Origin: Acidobacteriota bacterium
GTDB taxonomy: Bacteria > Acidobacteriota > Blastocatellia > Pyrinomonadales > Pyrinomonadaceae
Length of the DNA: 64,000 nucleotides
Direction: 5' to 3'
Assembly (NCBI GenBank): GCA_016703965.1
Contig: JADJBB010000002.1
Coordinates: 495,581-559,580 of the forward strand
Within the stretch, counting starts at the first letter, position 1. Every line of letters starts with the position of its first letter. Shown here in pieces: positions 1 to 8,282 of the stretch. Position numbers and translations under genes: made by a program. A model generated the notes under the pieces. It made no database searches and was not told where the DNA came from. It saw only the letters and a program-made list of their open reading frames with translations.

Positions 1-2
1 TT

Positions 3-1760
3 ATGTCGTTGGACAACTCGTACGATCTTGACGATCTGAAGGCATTCACTGAACGGTGTGAGAAGCTGGCCGAGGGGCGAAAGCTGGATTACGTCGCGGA
101 ACTTAAGATCGATGGTTTAAGCGTCTCGCTCCATTACGAGCATGGAATTCTTGCGACCGGAGCCACGCGCGGTGATGGCCAGCAGGGCGACGAGGTTACG
201 CAGAATGTTAAGACTATCAGGTCGATTCCGCTTAAATTAAAGGCGGATGCTCCGGAACACGCTGAGGTTCGGGGTGAGGTATTTTTGTCGCGGTCGCAGT
301 TCGCAAAGATCAACGCTGAACTCGACATGCAGGGCGAAAAGCAGTTTGCGAACGCACGGAATTGTGCGTCGGGAACGCTGCGGATGCTCGATTCCGCGAT
401 CGTCGCTTCGCGGCGGCTCGATATGTTTCCGTACGACGCGTTTACCGGCAGTTCGAAGATGTTTGCGACGCACTGGGAGAATTTTGAGTGGTGCGAAAGG
501 AACGGATTTAACGTGAATCCTAATCGTCGCTTATGTGCCGATTTTGATGAACTGGCGGCGTTCGTCGCCGAAATGGAAACGGTCCGCGATTCGCTCGACT
601 ATGAGATCGACGGGGTGGTCGTAAAGGTGAATTCGACGGCTCTGCAGGACGAATTCGGGGCAACGACCAAAGCCCCGCGTTGGGCGATCGCATACAAATA
701 TCCTGCACGTCAGGCAACGACTCGGCTACTCGGGATCGGAATTCAGGTTGGCCGAACGGGGGCTTTGACTCCGGTTGCGCATCTTGAGCCAACGTTGCTA
801 GCTGGAACAACCGTTTCCCGAGCCTCGCTTCACAACGAAGACGAGATCAAACGCCTCGACTTAAAGATCGGCGACTATGTGATGATCGAAAAAAGCGGCG
901 AGATCATCCCGCAGGTCTTGTCGGTCGTGACGACGAAACGCGACGGCAGCGAGATGGAATTTCAATTTCCTCGAATATGTCCGGTTTGCGGCTCGGAGGC
1001 AATACGGCCTGAGGGTGAGGCCGTTCGTCGATGTACAAATGAAGTTTGTCCGGCAAAGGTTAAGGCCCGGATCGGATATTTTTCCTCGCGAAAGGCGATG
1101 GATATCGAAGGCCTCGGCGAAGTTCTCATCAATACGCTGGTCGATAACGGCTCGGTCAAAGACGTTGCGGATCTCTATTCACTGACCGTTGAACAGATCG
1201 CATCACTTGAGCGGATGGCGGAAAGATCGGGGACGAACCTGATTGACCAGATCACCGCGAGCAAGGAACGCGGCCTGCAGCGGCTGCTCTACGGGATCGA
1301 TATCCGCCACGTCGGCGAACGATATGCGAAGATCCTCGCAAATCATTTCCGTTCGATAGATCGTCTTGCCGAAACGAGTGTGCAGGAACTCGACGATATT
1401 CACGAGATCGGTTTAGCGGTCGCCGAGAGTGTCTATGAGTGGTTCCGCGATCCGCGAAACATTGACCTCGTCAACCGCCTCAAAGCCGCCGGCGTCAAAA
1501 CAGAAACTGACGCATCGTCGACAGCCCTGCTGGACGAACGCTTCGTCGGCAAAACCTTCGTTCTGACCGGCAAACTCGAAAACTACACACGCGATGAGGC
1601 GGCAAAACTGATCGAGGAACGCGGCGGCCGCGTTTCTTCGTCCGTGAGCAAGAAAACTGATTTTGTTCTGGCCGGAAGCGATGCCGGGTCCAAGTTGACA
1701 AAAGCTGAATCCTTGGGCGTTCCCGTGTTGGATGAAGCAGAATTCAGTCAAATGATCTAG
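3..1760 (+). CDS. ligA: NAD-dependent DNA ligase LigA, 5' end outside the window
   Basis: Seals nicks in duplex DNA during replication and repair, using NAD+ to form a ligase-AMP intermediate. The adenylation motif ELKIDG is visible with the nucleophilic lysine at residue 35 of the visible peptide. In complete LigA proteins this lysine lies near residue 115, so about 80 N-terminal residues (the NAD-binding Ia domain) lie upstream of base 1. The ATG at base 3 sits in the conserved MSLDN linker and is not the true start. After the nucleotidyltransferase and OB domains come a four-cysteine zinc finger (CPVCG ... CTNEVCP, residues about 329-350), helix-hairpin-helix repeats, and a C-terminal BRCT domain beginning FVGKTFVLTG. 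The visible 585 residues plus the missing part match the usual length of about 670. It ends with TAG, followed by a convergent pair of small genes. Confidence 0.97.
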   Translation: MSLDNSYDLDDLKAFTERCEKLAEGRKLDYVAELKIDGLSVSLHYEHGILATGATRGDGQQGDEVTQNVKTIRSIPLKLKADAPEHAEVRGEVFLSRSQFAKINAELDMQGEKQFANARNCASGTLRMLDSAIVASRRLDMFPYDAFTGSSKMFATHWENFEWCERNGFNVNPNRRLCADFDELAAFVAEMETVRDSLDYEIDGVVVKVNSTALQDEFGATTKAPRWAIAYKYPARQATTRLLGIGIQVGRTGALTPVAHLEPTLLAGTTVSRASLHNEDEIKRLDLKIGDYVMIEKSGEIIPQVLSVVTTKRDGSEMEFQFPRICPVCGSEAIRPEGEAVRRCTNEVCPAKVKARIGYFSSRKAMDIEGLGEVLINTLVDNGSVKDVADLYSLTVEQIASLERMAERSGTNLIDQITASKERGLQRLLYGIDIRHVGERYAKILANHFRSIDRLAETSVQELDDIHEIGLAVAESVYEWFRDPRNIDLVNRLKAAGVKTETDASSTALLDERFVGKTFVLTGKLENYTRDEAAKLIEERGGRVSSSVSKKTDFVLAGSDAGSKLTKAESLGVPVLDEAEFSQMI

Positions 1761-1778
1761 CTGGCCTTATTGCAGCCT

Positions 1779-1907
1779 TCATTCCTGATTTTCTGCTTGA
1801 ACGGGGTTTCGGGCCGAATACATCTCAGAAACTACCTGGGTAAATATCCCGTAGACGACCAAGACACTTACTAGTACGCCGACGCAAAAAACGATGAGGT
1901 TATTCAT
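1779..1907 (-). CDS. Small membrane protein, 42 aa, coupled to the upstream small gene
   Basis: I do not recognise a function. The peptide begins MNNLIVFCVG and has one hydrophobic segment of about 20 residues followed by a polar tail. The ATG at 1907 overlaps the stop of the preceding gene as ATGA, which favours this start over longer in-frame extensions and suggests translational coupling. Single-pass peptides of this type are found paired with a two-helix partner of the kind encoded just upstream, in several bacterial phyla (from memory). The pair is convergent with ligA. Confidence 0.6.
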   Translation of the reverse strand: MNNLIVFCVGVLVSVLVVYGIFTQVVSEMYSARNPVQAENQE

Positions 1908-2089
1908 ATTTTTGTCCTGGTCGTTGTTCCGTAAAGCCCCAACGCGAGTATCGAGGGCACCCAAAGCCCAACAAATATAGCGGTATCTCGATTTCCCTCA
2001 CCAAATACCCCAAACCACAGGGAGACAGAGAAGAGGAATGAAAAAAACGCGGCAGCGAGGATAAACAGATCTGATTTTTGTAGTTTCAT
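1904..2089 (-). CDS. Small two-helix membrane protein, 61 aa
   Basis: Function unknown. From the ATG at 2089 the protein starts MKLQKSDLF and shows two hydrophobic helices, roughly residues 7-27 and 37-56. The second holds the motif FVGLWVPSILALG, which I associate with a widespread family of tiny uncharacterised inner-membrane proteins. An in-frame ATG at 2107 would add six residues; neither start has a good Shine-Dalgarno site. The stop overlaps the next ATG (ATGA at 1904-1907), so the two peptides are probably made in step and may form one complex. The gene is divergent from glyA. Confidence 0.6.
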   Translation of the reverse strand: MKLQKSDLFILAAAFFSFLFSVSLWFGVFGEGNRDTAIFVGLWVPSILALGLYGTTTRTKI

Positions 2090-2203
2090 AATTTTAGTTA
2101 ATGCCATGAATGTAGAGTTAATTATTTTTTCTAATACGTTTTTTCGCGCGGCCGGAGAATTTGGATTCGCCATTGTTACGGCGAAACTTAACCAAGGGAA
2201 TTT

Positions 2204-2231
2204 TTGATTTGTTTCAAGAAGCATTTATAAT
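2204..2231 (+). promoter_or_regulatory. Possible sigma-70 promoter of glyA
   Basis: TTGATT at 2204-2209 and TATAAT at 2226-2231 are separated by 16 bp. Transcription would begin near 2238, only about three bases before the glyA ATG, and would leave out the AAGGGA that looks like its ribosome-binding site. Either the transcript is nearly leaderless or the match is accidental. Confidence 0.35.
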
Positions 2232-2240
2232 CAAGGGACA

Positions 2241-3554
2241 ATGGAAAAAAACTTAATCAACAGATTTTTTACGGAAGGTTTGGAACAGGCCGATCCCGCT
2301 GTCAGTGGTGCGGTCGATAATGAAGTTAGACGGCAAACTGATGGGCTGGAGCTGATCGCTTCGGAGAATTTCGTTTCAGAGGCCGTTTTGCAGGCTGCGG
2401 GAACTGTTTTTACCAATAAATACGCCGAGGGTTATCCATCTAAGCGTTACTACGGCGGCTGCGAATTTGCAGATGTGGTCGAGAATCTGGCGATCGACCG
2501 GGCGAAGGAGATCTTTGGTGCTGAGCACGCCAATGTGCAGCCGCATTCTGGTGCTCAGGCAAATATGGCTGTTTTGATGACTGCGTTGAATCACGGCGAT
2601 ACCATACTCGGGATGAGTCTGGCACATGGCGGACATCTAACGCACGGACATCCGCTGAATTTTTCCGGCATCAATTACCACGTTGCTGATTACGGCGTTA
2701 ATAAGGACACAGAGCAGATCGACTACGATGAACTTCAGAAAAAAGCTGAGGAATCACGGCCGACGTTGCTTATCTGCGGAGCTTCGGCGTATCCGCGGAC
2801 GATCGATTTTGCACGCATTGGCGAAATAGCTCAATCGGTCGGGGCAAAAGTGATGGCTGATATGGCACATATCGCAGGATTGGTAGCGGCCGGCCTCCAT
2901 CCTTCACCGGTGCCGCATTGCGAGTTCGTGACGACGACAACTCACAAGACACTTCGAGGGCCGCGTGGCGGTCTGATCCTGTGCCGTGAAGAGTTTGCCG
3001 CTGATGTGAATCGCAGCGTGTTTCCGGGCGTGCAGGGCGGGCCGCTTATTCACATCATCGCGGCAAAGGCGGTGGCATTTGGCGAGGCTCTTCAGAGCGA
3101 TTTCAAAGGCTATCAGCAGCAGGTGATCAATAATGCAAAAGAGCTGGCGCAAACTCTCGCCGATTCCGGGCTCCGTATCGTTTCCGGAGGCACGGACAAT
3201 CATCTGATGCTCGTGGACGTTTACATGGACGGCAAGGGAATTACGGGCAAAGCGGCTGAAAAGGCACTTGACGAGGTTCACATTACGGTCAATAAGAACA
3301 CCATTCCGTTCGACACCCAGAAACCATTCGTGGCTTCGGGAATTCGACTGGGCACGCCGGCACTTACGACCCGGGGAATGAAAGAAGGTGAGATGAAATT
3401 GATCGGTGAGATGATCGCATCCGTCATTCACGAACCGGAATCGGAAGAGGTACGATCGAGCGTTAAGAAAGGTGTAGCCGAAATAACCGCTAAATTTCCG
3501 ATGTATCCAGATCGGCTGAAGCCAATTAGCGAAGGTGCTCTCTCCGCAGCCTGA
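2241..3554 (+). CDS. glyA: Serine hydroxymethyltransferase
   Basis: PLP enzyme that interconverts serine and glycine while loading tetrahydrofolate with a one-carbon unit; cytoplasmic. The PLP-binding lysine is K236 in TTTTHKTLRGPRGG, the family signature. The N-terminal ELIASENFVS and YPSKRYYGG blocks are also typical. At 437 residues it is slightly longer than the usual 415-430, mainly at the C-terminus. An AAGGGA lies a few bases upstream of the ATG. It stands alone between a divergent pair of small membrane genes and the secreted phospholipase-like gene 15 bases downstream. Confidence 0.97.
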   Translation: MEKNLINRFFTEGLEQADPAVSGAVDNEVRRQTDGLELIASENFVSEAVLQAAGTVFTNKYAEGYPSKRYYGGCEFADVVENLAIDRAKEIFGAEHANVQPHSGAQANMAVLMTALNHGDTILGMSLAHGGHLTHGHPLNFSGINYHVADYGVNKDTEQIDYDELQKKAEESRPTLLICGASAYPRTIDFARIGEIAQSVGAKVMADMAHIAGLVAAGLHPSPVPHCEFVTTTTHKTLRGPRGGLILCREEFAADVNRSVFPGVQGGPLIHIIAAKAVAFGEALQSDFKGYQQQVINNAKELAQTLADSGLRIVSGGTDNHLMLVDVYMDGKGITGKAAEKALDEVHITVNKNTIPFDTQKPFVASGIRLGTPALTTRGMKEGEMKLIGEMIASVIHEPESEEVRSSVKKGVAEITAKFPMYPDRLKPISEGALSAA

Positions 3555-3569
3555 TACTTCAGATGAGAT

Positions 3570-3947
3570 ATGCGTAGCCGTGAGTTTTTCTTAGCGATAG
3601 TTGTTATTGCGGGTTTGGTCCTCGGGATATTCCCCCAGGGGGCCGATACTCGCAAACTTCCGGAAAATTACGTCAGCGATAACTGCAGTTCATTTCCCGA
3701 TGGAAACTATGCTGATTGCTGCGTAGAACATGATAAGGCGTATTTTTTCGGCGGAACCAAAAAAGAGCGGCGAGCGGCTGACAATAGATTAAGCGAATGC
3801 GTGCGGTCCAAAGGCCATCGATTCATCTCAAAAATAATGTGGGTTGGCGTTCGGACAGGCGGGGTAGGCTTCCTCCCGACTCCGTTTCGCTGGGGATTTG
3901 GGAAAGACTGGGAGAAAAAACACCCGGTAAAAGGAACGAAAAACTAG
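3570..3947 (+). CDS. Secreted phospholipase A2-like protein
   Basis: A 125-residue protein with an N-terminal hydrophobic segment (residues about 6-22) that could be a signal peptide or anchor. The core has DNCSSFPDGNY followed by DCCVEHDKAY. The pattern CCxxHDxxY resembles the catalytic His-Asp dyad and paired cysteines of phospholipase A2 folds. Further cysteine, AADxRLxxCV and PTPFRWGFG blocks match a conserved bacterial family that I know only as hypothetical or PLA2-like. A lipid-hydrolysing role is inferred from the motif alone. Its stop codon overlaps that of the convergent gene at the palindrome CTAG (3944-3947). It may be cotranscribed with glyA (15-base gap). Confidence 0.7.
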   Translation: MRSREFFLAIVVIAGLVLGIFPQGADTRKLPENYVSDNCSSFPDGNYADCCVEHDKAYFFGGTKKERRAADNRLSECVRSKGHRFISKIMWVGVRTGGVGFLPTPFRWGFGKDWEKKHPVKGTKN

Positions 3948-4567
3948 GATTGGCCCGCACTTCCGCTTTCTTCATCAAACTGATCTAAAACATCCCGAGC
4001 CTCTTCAGATTCAAATTCGTAAGCTTTTTGTTCCAGCGATACTGCGGCGATACCGGCATAGATCGGATCGTCGAGGAGCGGGATCAGTGCCTGAACGGGC
4101 ATCATCGCCAGCGTTTCGTAGGCAATAGCACGTATCTGCGGCAGATCTGTCTGTCGAACGATCTCCGCTATCTCGCTCGACGAATATCGGCGGGCAAGGT
4201 GATCGCCCAGTTTGTCGAGGCGAGCGTAATCGCGGTCCTTTATCGCCCTTTCTGCAAGCTGGATAAAAACCTCGGCAGATGCGGATTGGGCTTCGAGTAC
4301 GCGAACACAAGTCTCTGCTAACTGCTTTATTTCAGAGAGTTTAATGTCGTCTTTCTTAACGTCGGTTGCTTTGGATTGCTCGTCAAGGGCAGTCAACAAA
4401 CGGCTGACTTCCCAATCGGCATGTGCATCGTAGGAGAATTTTGGAGGCTTTGAATTTGTCGTGCCCGAGGCAGTGGACTGAAGGGCACCGACAAGCATTT
4501 TTTTTGTGATCGGCCGCAGGCCTTCCCAAACACTTGCGACCCTTCCGCCGATTTCGTTGATCGTCAT
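3944..4567 (-). CDS. Hypothetical helical protein, 207 aa
   Basis: Not recognised. The protein is soluble-looking, with no signal peptide or membrane helix, and is predicted by eye to be mostly alpha-helical. The middle (ESAQSA...LAERAIKDRDY region) and the block QIRAIAYETLAMMP read like HEAT or TPR-like helical repeats. The C-terminus is acidic. It starts at an ATG at 4567 and ends convergent with the phospholipase-like gene, sharing the four bases CTAG for both stops. It lies 62 bases downstream of the next minus-strand gene and may be the last gene of that operon. Confidence 0.65.
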   Translation of the reverse strand: MTINEIGGRVASVWEGLRPITKKMLVGALQSTASGTTNSKPPKFSYDAHADWEVSRLLTALDEQSKATDVKKDDIKLSEIKQLAETCVRVLEAQSASAEVFIQLAERAIKDRDYARLDKLGDHLARRYSSSEIAEIVRQTDLPQIRAIAYETLAMMPVQALIPLLDDPIYAGIAAVSLEQKAYEFESEEARDVLDQFDEESGSAGQS

Positions 4568-4629
4568 TTCAATAACGTAAGTTTGCTATCAGGTGGGGGC
4601 GTTGTCAAGCGGCAAAAATTCGGTGAACG

Positions 4630-4950
4630 TCAGTTTTGTTTCGCCGCGACCGATGCTTTTAATCTTTTTTGAACATCTTTAAGCCTATCTTCAAAATCCG
4701 GCGACGCCTCATCCAAATTCTCAAGCAGTGCATACGGCGTATTGCCTAAATATCGTATTTCCCATGCGATCTCGCCGTTGGCCGGAGGCCTCGAGAACCA
4801 AGCTGCATTGATCTCAGCGTCGTAAACAGGCAGTTCAGGCTCAGGATTTTCGATGTTCTTTTTTCCGGCATCAGTCAACAGTAAACGCCGCGGAACCCAG
4901 CCGTATTTCCTGTAGGTCGCAAATATTTCGGCAATTAGCTCGGTGCTCAT
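4630..4950 (-). CDS. Hypothetical small protein, 106 aa
   Basis: Not recognised. A soluble protein with an N-terminal helix (ELIAEIFATYRKYGW) and a C-terminal Lys/Asp-rich helix, possibly a coiled coil (DFEDRLKDVQKRL). The start ATG overlaps the stop of the upstream lipoprotein gene as TAATG, so translation is probably coupled to it. The pairing suggests a cytosolic protein produced together with an envelope protein, but no role can be assigned. Confidence 0.65.
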   Translation of the reverse strand: MSTELIAEIFATYRKYGWVPRRLLLTDAGKKNIENPEPELPVYDAEINAAWFSRPPANGEIAWEIRYLGNTPYALLENLDEASPDFEDRLKDVQKRLKASVAAKQN

Positions 4951-5519
4951 TATTTTTTGCCTGAAGGGGAAGCTGGGACTTCGATAACCTTTGGCGCCAT
5001 GCGGTTCGCGTTGGCATTGGAAGCCGACGATGTTTGTGACGACATTATATTTGCTGCTTCCTTTTCCCGTTCGTCACGTCCCTTGCCGGGAGATTTGAAG
5101 GCTCCGGAGAATAGTTCACCAACAGCGAGTTTCCAGACGCCGTCCTCAAGCATAAACGGCAGATCTTCCCACGCGCTTTTCTTTGCGCTCCAGACCTCGA
5201 CCGAACCCATATTTCCGTTGATCCGCTCGTCGCGAATGGTTGGTAGCGTCGCCGCGAAGGTCGATTCGGTAAAACCGTTCTCGTACATTTTCTCAGGCGT
5301 TGAACCCGTGCGTGCGGCGGCCGAGGCTCCGAATTCCACCGTTTTCTTGGTTAAATTTCGCTTGATCGCCTCGATATCTTTGCTTTTTACGGCGGCGAAG
5401 AGCTGTTTATAGGCCTCGGTTGGCGTTGCCCCGCCGCCGGTGCCGACAGATTCTTTGGCGCATCCGATGCCCAGGGCCACCAATGCAAGAACGGTTATCA
5501 AAACTAAGATCCTGAGCAT
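4950..5519 (-). CDS. Putative lipoprotein with DUF4878-like fold
   Basis: A 189-residue protein starting MLRILVLITVLALVALGIGCAK, a hydrophobic leader ending in a lipobox-like LGIGC, so probably attached to a membrane by a lipid on cysteine 20. The middle (PTEAYKQLFAAVKSKD through DGVWKLAVGE) resembles the NTF2-like DUF4878/DUF4440 type found in many bacterial lipoproteins. The tail is rich in Ser, Asn and Ala. It is the first gene of a minus-strand set with the 106-residue gene (TAATG overlap) and perhaps the 207-residue gene. It diverges from the alcohol dehydrogenase gene. Confidence 0.7.
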   Translation of the reverse strand: MLRILVLITVLALVALGIGCAKESVGTGGGATPTEAYKQLFAAVKSKDIEAIKRNLTKKTVEFGASAAARTGSTPEKMYENGFTESTFAATLPTIRDERINGNMGSVEVWSAKKSAWEDLPFMLEDGVWKLAVGELFSGAFKSPGKGRDEREKEAANIMSSQTSSASNANANRMAPKVIEVPASPSGKK

Positions 5520-5621
5520 AATTTCAACCTTTTCTTAAAGGGTCAGAGTATCTTACCGCAACGAGGATTTGCAAACTTCTTTCCGGTTGCTGGTGTTTAG
5601 CACAGAAGCTCTGGATAATTG

Positions 5622-6590
5622 ATGTCGATGAAGGCTCTGAGATTTATTAACGGCAACCTCTCGCTCGCCGAGATTCCGCCGCCTGATCGGCCAGGCGAAG
5701 CCCTAGTGCGTGTCGTCAGGTCGGGCATCTGTAACACGGACATCGAGATCGTTCGCGGATATGCCGGATTTGAGGGAACGATCGGGCATGAGTTCGTCGG
5801 CGTTGTCGAGGTTGCGGATGACGCTCCGCATCTGGTGGGGAAACGCGTTACGGGTGAGATAAATGCGGGCTGCGGGATCTGTGATCTTTGTTTGTCAGGC
5901 GATCCGCGGCATTGCCCGGCACGAACGGTTCTCGGCATCGTCGGCCGCGACGGAGCTCACGCGGAGTTTTTGCAGCTGCCAAGCCGAAATCTGATCGAGA
6001 TACCTGACGCCGTTAGCGACGAGCAGGCCGTTTTTGCTGAACCGCTCGCGGCTGCCTACGGAATAAATGAGCAGATCGAGATCGCAGAGGACTCCACGGT
6101 TGCTGTCATTGGCGACGGCAAACTTGGTCTGTTGTGTGCTTTCTCTTTGGCGCTTAAGACAAAGAACTTGCTGTTGATCGGCAAACACACCGAAAAGCTC
6201 GCGCATGCGTCACGAAATGGACGTGACATCTCGACGGAGCTATCCACGAATGCCGCCAAATTGTCGAATAAATTTGACGTCGTCGTCGAGGCGAGCGGTT
6301 CGGAATCGGGGTTTGCGACGGCTCTTGATCTTGTACGGCCGCGTGGAAAGGTCGTTCTCAAATCAACATTTCACGGAACGCCGACCTGGGCTGCCGCCCG
6401 AGTGGTCGTTGACGAGATAACGATCGTTGGTTCACGCTGCGGGCGGTTTGCTCCCGCGATCAAGCTGCTGGCAAGCGGTGCAGTCCGAGTGGATGACCTG
6501 ATAAGCGACGAACTTCCGCTGAGCGATGGTGTCGCGGCGATGGGGCGGGCGGTGGAGAAAGGAGTGTTAAAGATCCTGCTGAGGCCGTAA
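5622..6590 (+). CDS. Zinc-dependent medium-chain alcohol dehydrogenase
   Basis: Oxidoreductase of the MDR family, about 322 residues. Catalytic zinc ligands are visible: Cys in SGICNTD and the His-Glu of GHEFVG. The structural zinc loop is CGICDLC...HC, four cysteines in the classic spacing. A Rossmann stretch VAVIGDGKLGLL binds NAD(P). It resembles the threonine dehydrogenase and sugar-alcohol dehydrogenase branch, but the substrate is unknown. The start could be the TTG at 5619, the ATG at 5622 or the ATG at 5628 (MKALRF, which fits the family best). It stands alone and is divergent from the lipoprotein operon. Confidence 0.9.
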   Translation: MSMKALRFINGNLSLAEIPPPDRPGEALVRVVRSGICNTDIEIVRGYAGFEGTIGHEFVGVVEVADDAPHLVGKRVTGEINAGCGICDLCLSGDPRHCPARTVLGIVGRDGAHAEFLQLPSRNLIEIPDAVSDEQAVFAEPLAAAYGINEQIEIAEDSTVAVIGDGKLGLLCAFSLALKTKNLLLIGKHTEKLAHASRNGRDISTELSTNAAKLSNKFDVVVEASGSESGFATALDLVRPRGKVVLKSTFHGTPTWAAARVVVDEITIVGSRCGRFAPAIKLLASGAVRVDDLISDELPLSDGVAAMGRAVEKGVLKILLRP

Positions 6591-6638
6591 GGAAACGTTT
6601 ACCGATAAAATTCTTTCCCAGGTCACGCGCCGAATTGC

Positions 6639-6685
6639 TATAATCTGTGTTCAACAGTCAGAGGTGTCTTGACGTCAAGTAGGAG
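6639..6685 (+). promoter_or_regulatory. htrA leader: -10 box, 12-bp palindrome and Shine-Dalgarno
   Basis: A perfect TATAAT lies at 6639-6644, without a clear -35 box at the right distance. The palindrome CTTGACGTCAAG occupies 6668-6679, just before AGGAG at 6681-6685 and the ATG at 6692. The palindrome would lie in the 5' leader and could be an operator or a short RNA hairpin controlling translation of the protease. Confidence 0.4.
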
Positions 6686-6691
6686 AGCATT

Positions 6692-8200
6692 ATGTTGAAA
6701 GCCCGATCTTCTCGGCATTTTTATTCCAAATCGATCACAGCGGTTGTTTTTTTGGCGGCTGCTTCCTTCAGCATCAATGTCGAGGCCCAATCCGACAGGT
6801 TAGCGAAGTCTTTTGCTGAGATAACAAAGAGGATCGAACCGGCGGTCGTCAGTATCGAGACGAAGGGTAAGACTCAGCAGGTCTCAACTCGGCCCCCGAC
6901 TCCGGGAAGCGGATCGGAGGGGAATGACGTCATGGATTTTCTGCGGCGTCAGATGCAGCAGAAACCGGTACGTGCGGTAGGCAGCGGCTTTATAGTTGAA
7001 AAAGCGGGCTATATTGTTACGAATGCTCACGTTGTAGAGGAAGCCTCACGCATAACGGTCAAGCTGGATTCCGGCGAAGAATACACCGCAAAGGTCATCG
7101 GGACCGACGAACAGACCGATCTTGCGGTACTAAAGATCGATGCTCCGAAAGATCTGCCATTTGTGAGGTTTGGCGATTCGGACAAGGCTGAGGTTGGCGA
7201 TTGGGTTCTGGCGATCGGTTCGCCTTTTGGCCTTGCGAAAACGGTGACCGCAGGGATCATTTCGCAGAAGCAGCGTGAAACCCCTTTTGGCTCGGCGTTT
7301 CAGAGATTTATTCAGACGGATGCCGCGATCAACCGCGGAAACTCCGGTGGGCCGCTTGTTAATATCGATGGCGAAGTGATCGGCGTGAATTCACAGATCG
7401 CAACCTCGACGGGCGACTACAATGGCATCGGGTTCGCTCTTCCGTCAAAGGTGACCGAAAGTGTCCTCAATCAGATCATCAAGAACGGCAAGGTTCGGCG
7501 TGGATATCTCGGAGCATATCTTGATTCGGTAAAAGTAGAATTTGCAAAGGTTTACGGGCTAAAAGATGCGAAAGGCGCGATCATTACGGACGTTCGTGAC
7601 CCTGACAGTCCGGCGGCGATCGCGGGCTTGAAGGTCGGTGACATCGTTACTGAGTTTAACGGGCAGCAGGTCGAATCTGCTCAGGACCTGATCGGTAAGA
7701 TCGCGTCGACGCCTCCGGATCAGATGGTAAGCATCAGTTTTATGCGGGAGAATGGCGACAAGCTAGACGCCAAGAGCGCATCGATCAAGCTTCGCGAACG
7801 CCCGACAAACCGCACCGCACGCGATGACGAAGACGGTGAACGGCGCGTTTTGCCAGTGGATGGCGTAAAGGGCGATCCTAAACCTTTCGGCCTCACCGTC
7901 AGCGAACTTTCGCCGATCCTCGTTGAGAAATATAAACTCGGAACTCAGAAGGGACTCGTTGTAAAAGAGATCAATCCTGCGAGTTTTATCGCGGACGTTA
8001 AAGATTCGCTCGGGGGCGAGGCTCTCGGCGAGGGCGATCTTATACAGCGGATCAACCGCGTCAGCGTTACCGATCTCAAGGCTTTTAACGAGATGGTCTC
8101 GAAGTTAAAGATCGGAGACCCGGTAGTGCTTCACATCATCAGCTACAATCCACGGTCCGCAAATCAGGAGACCAAGATCGTGCAGTTTACGGTAAGGTGA
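6692..8200 (+). CDS. HtrA/DegP-type periplasmic serine protease
   Basis: Envelope quality-control protease that degrades or refolds damaged exported proteins. The protein has 502 residues. A signal peptide (residues 1 to about 32, ending VEAQ) is followed by a trypsin-like domain with the full catalytic triad: His113 in NAHVV, Asp143 in TDLAVLKID, and Ser218 in RGNSGGPL. Two PDZ domains follow: one around residues 270-365 (RRGYLGAYLD onward, with DSPAAIAGLKVGD) and a second around 395-500. A glycine/proline-rich insertion before the protease domain corresponds to the LA loop. AGGAG precedes the ATG by six bases. Only 82 bases separate it from the aldehyde dehydrogenase ATG, so they may share a transcript. 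Confidence 0.95.
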   Translation: MLKARSSRHFYSKSITAVVFLAAASFSINVEAQSDRLAKSFAEITKRIEPAVVSIETKGKTQQVSTRPPTPGSGSEGNDVMDFLRRQMQQKPVRAVGSGFIVEKAGYIVTNAHVVEEASRITVKLDSGEEYTAKVIGTDEQTDLAVLKIDAPKDLPFVRFGDSDKAEVGDWVLAIGSPFGLAKTVTAGIISQKQRETPFGSAFQRFIQTDAAINRGNSGGPLVNIDGEVIGVNSQIATSTGDYNGIGFALPSKVTESVLNQIIKNGKVRRGYLGAYLDSVKVEFAKVYGLKDAKGAIITDVRDPDSPAAIAGLKVGDIVTEFNGQQVESAQDLIGKIASTPPDQMVSISFMRENGDKLDAKSASIKLRERPTNRTARDDEDGERRVLPVDGVKGDPKPFGLTVSELSPILVEKYKLGTQKGLVVKEINPASFIADVKDSLGGEALGEGDLIQRINRVSVTDLKAFNEMVSKLKIGDPVVLHIISYNPRSANQETKIVQFTVR

Positions 8201-8282
8201 TCTTTGCGTAGGCGAAATGGAGCAGACGAGGGACGGGAAGTTTGAATCTCGTCCCTCGTCGTTTATTATTGGTAGAACAATT

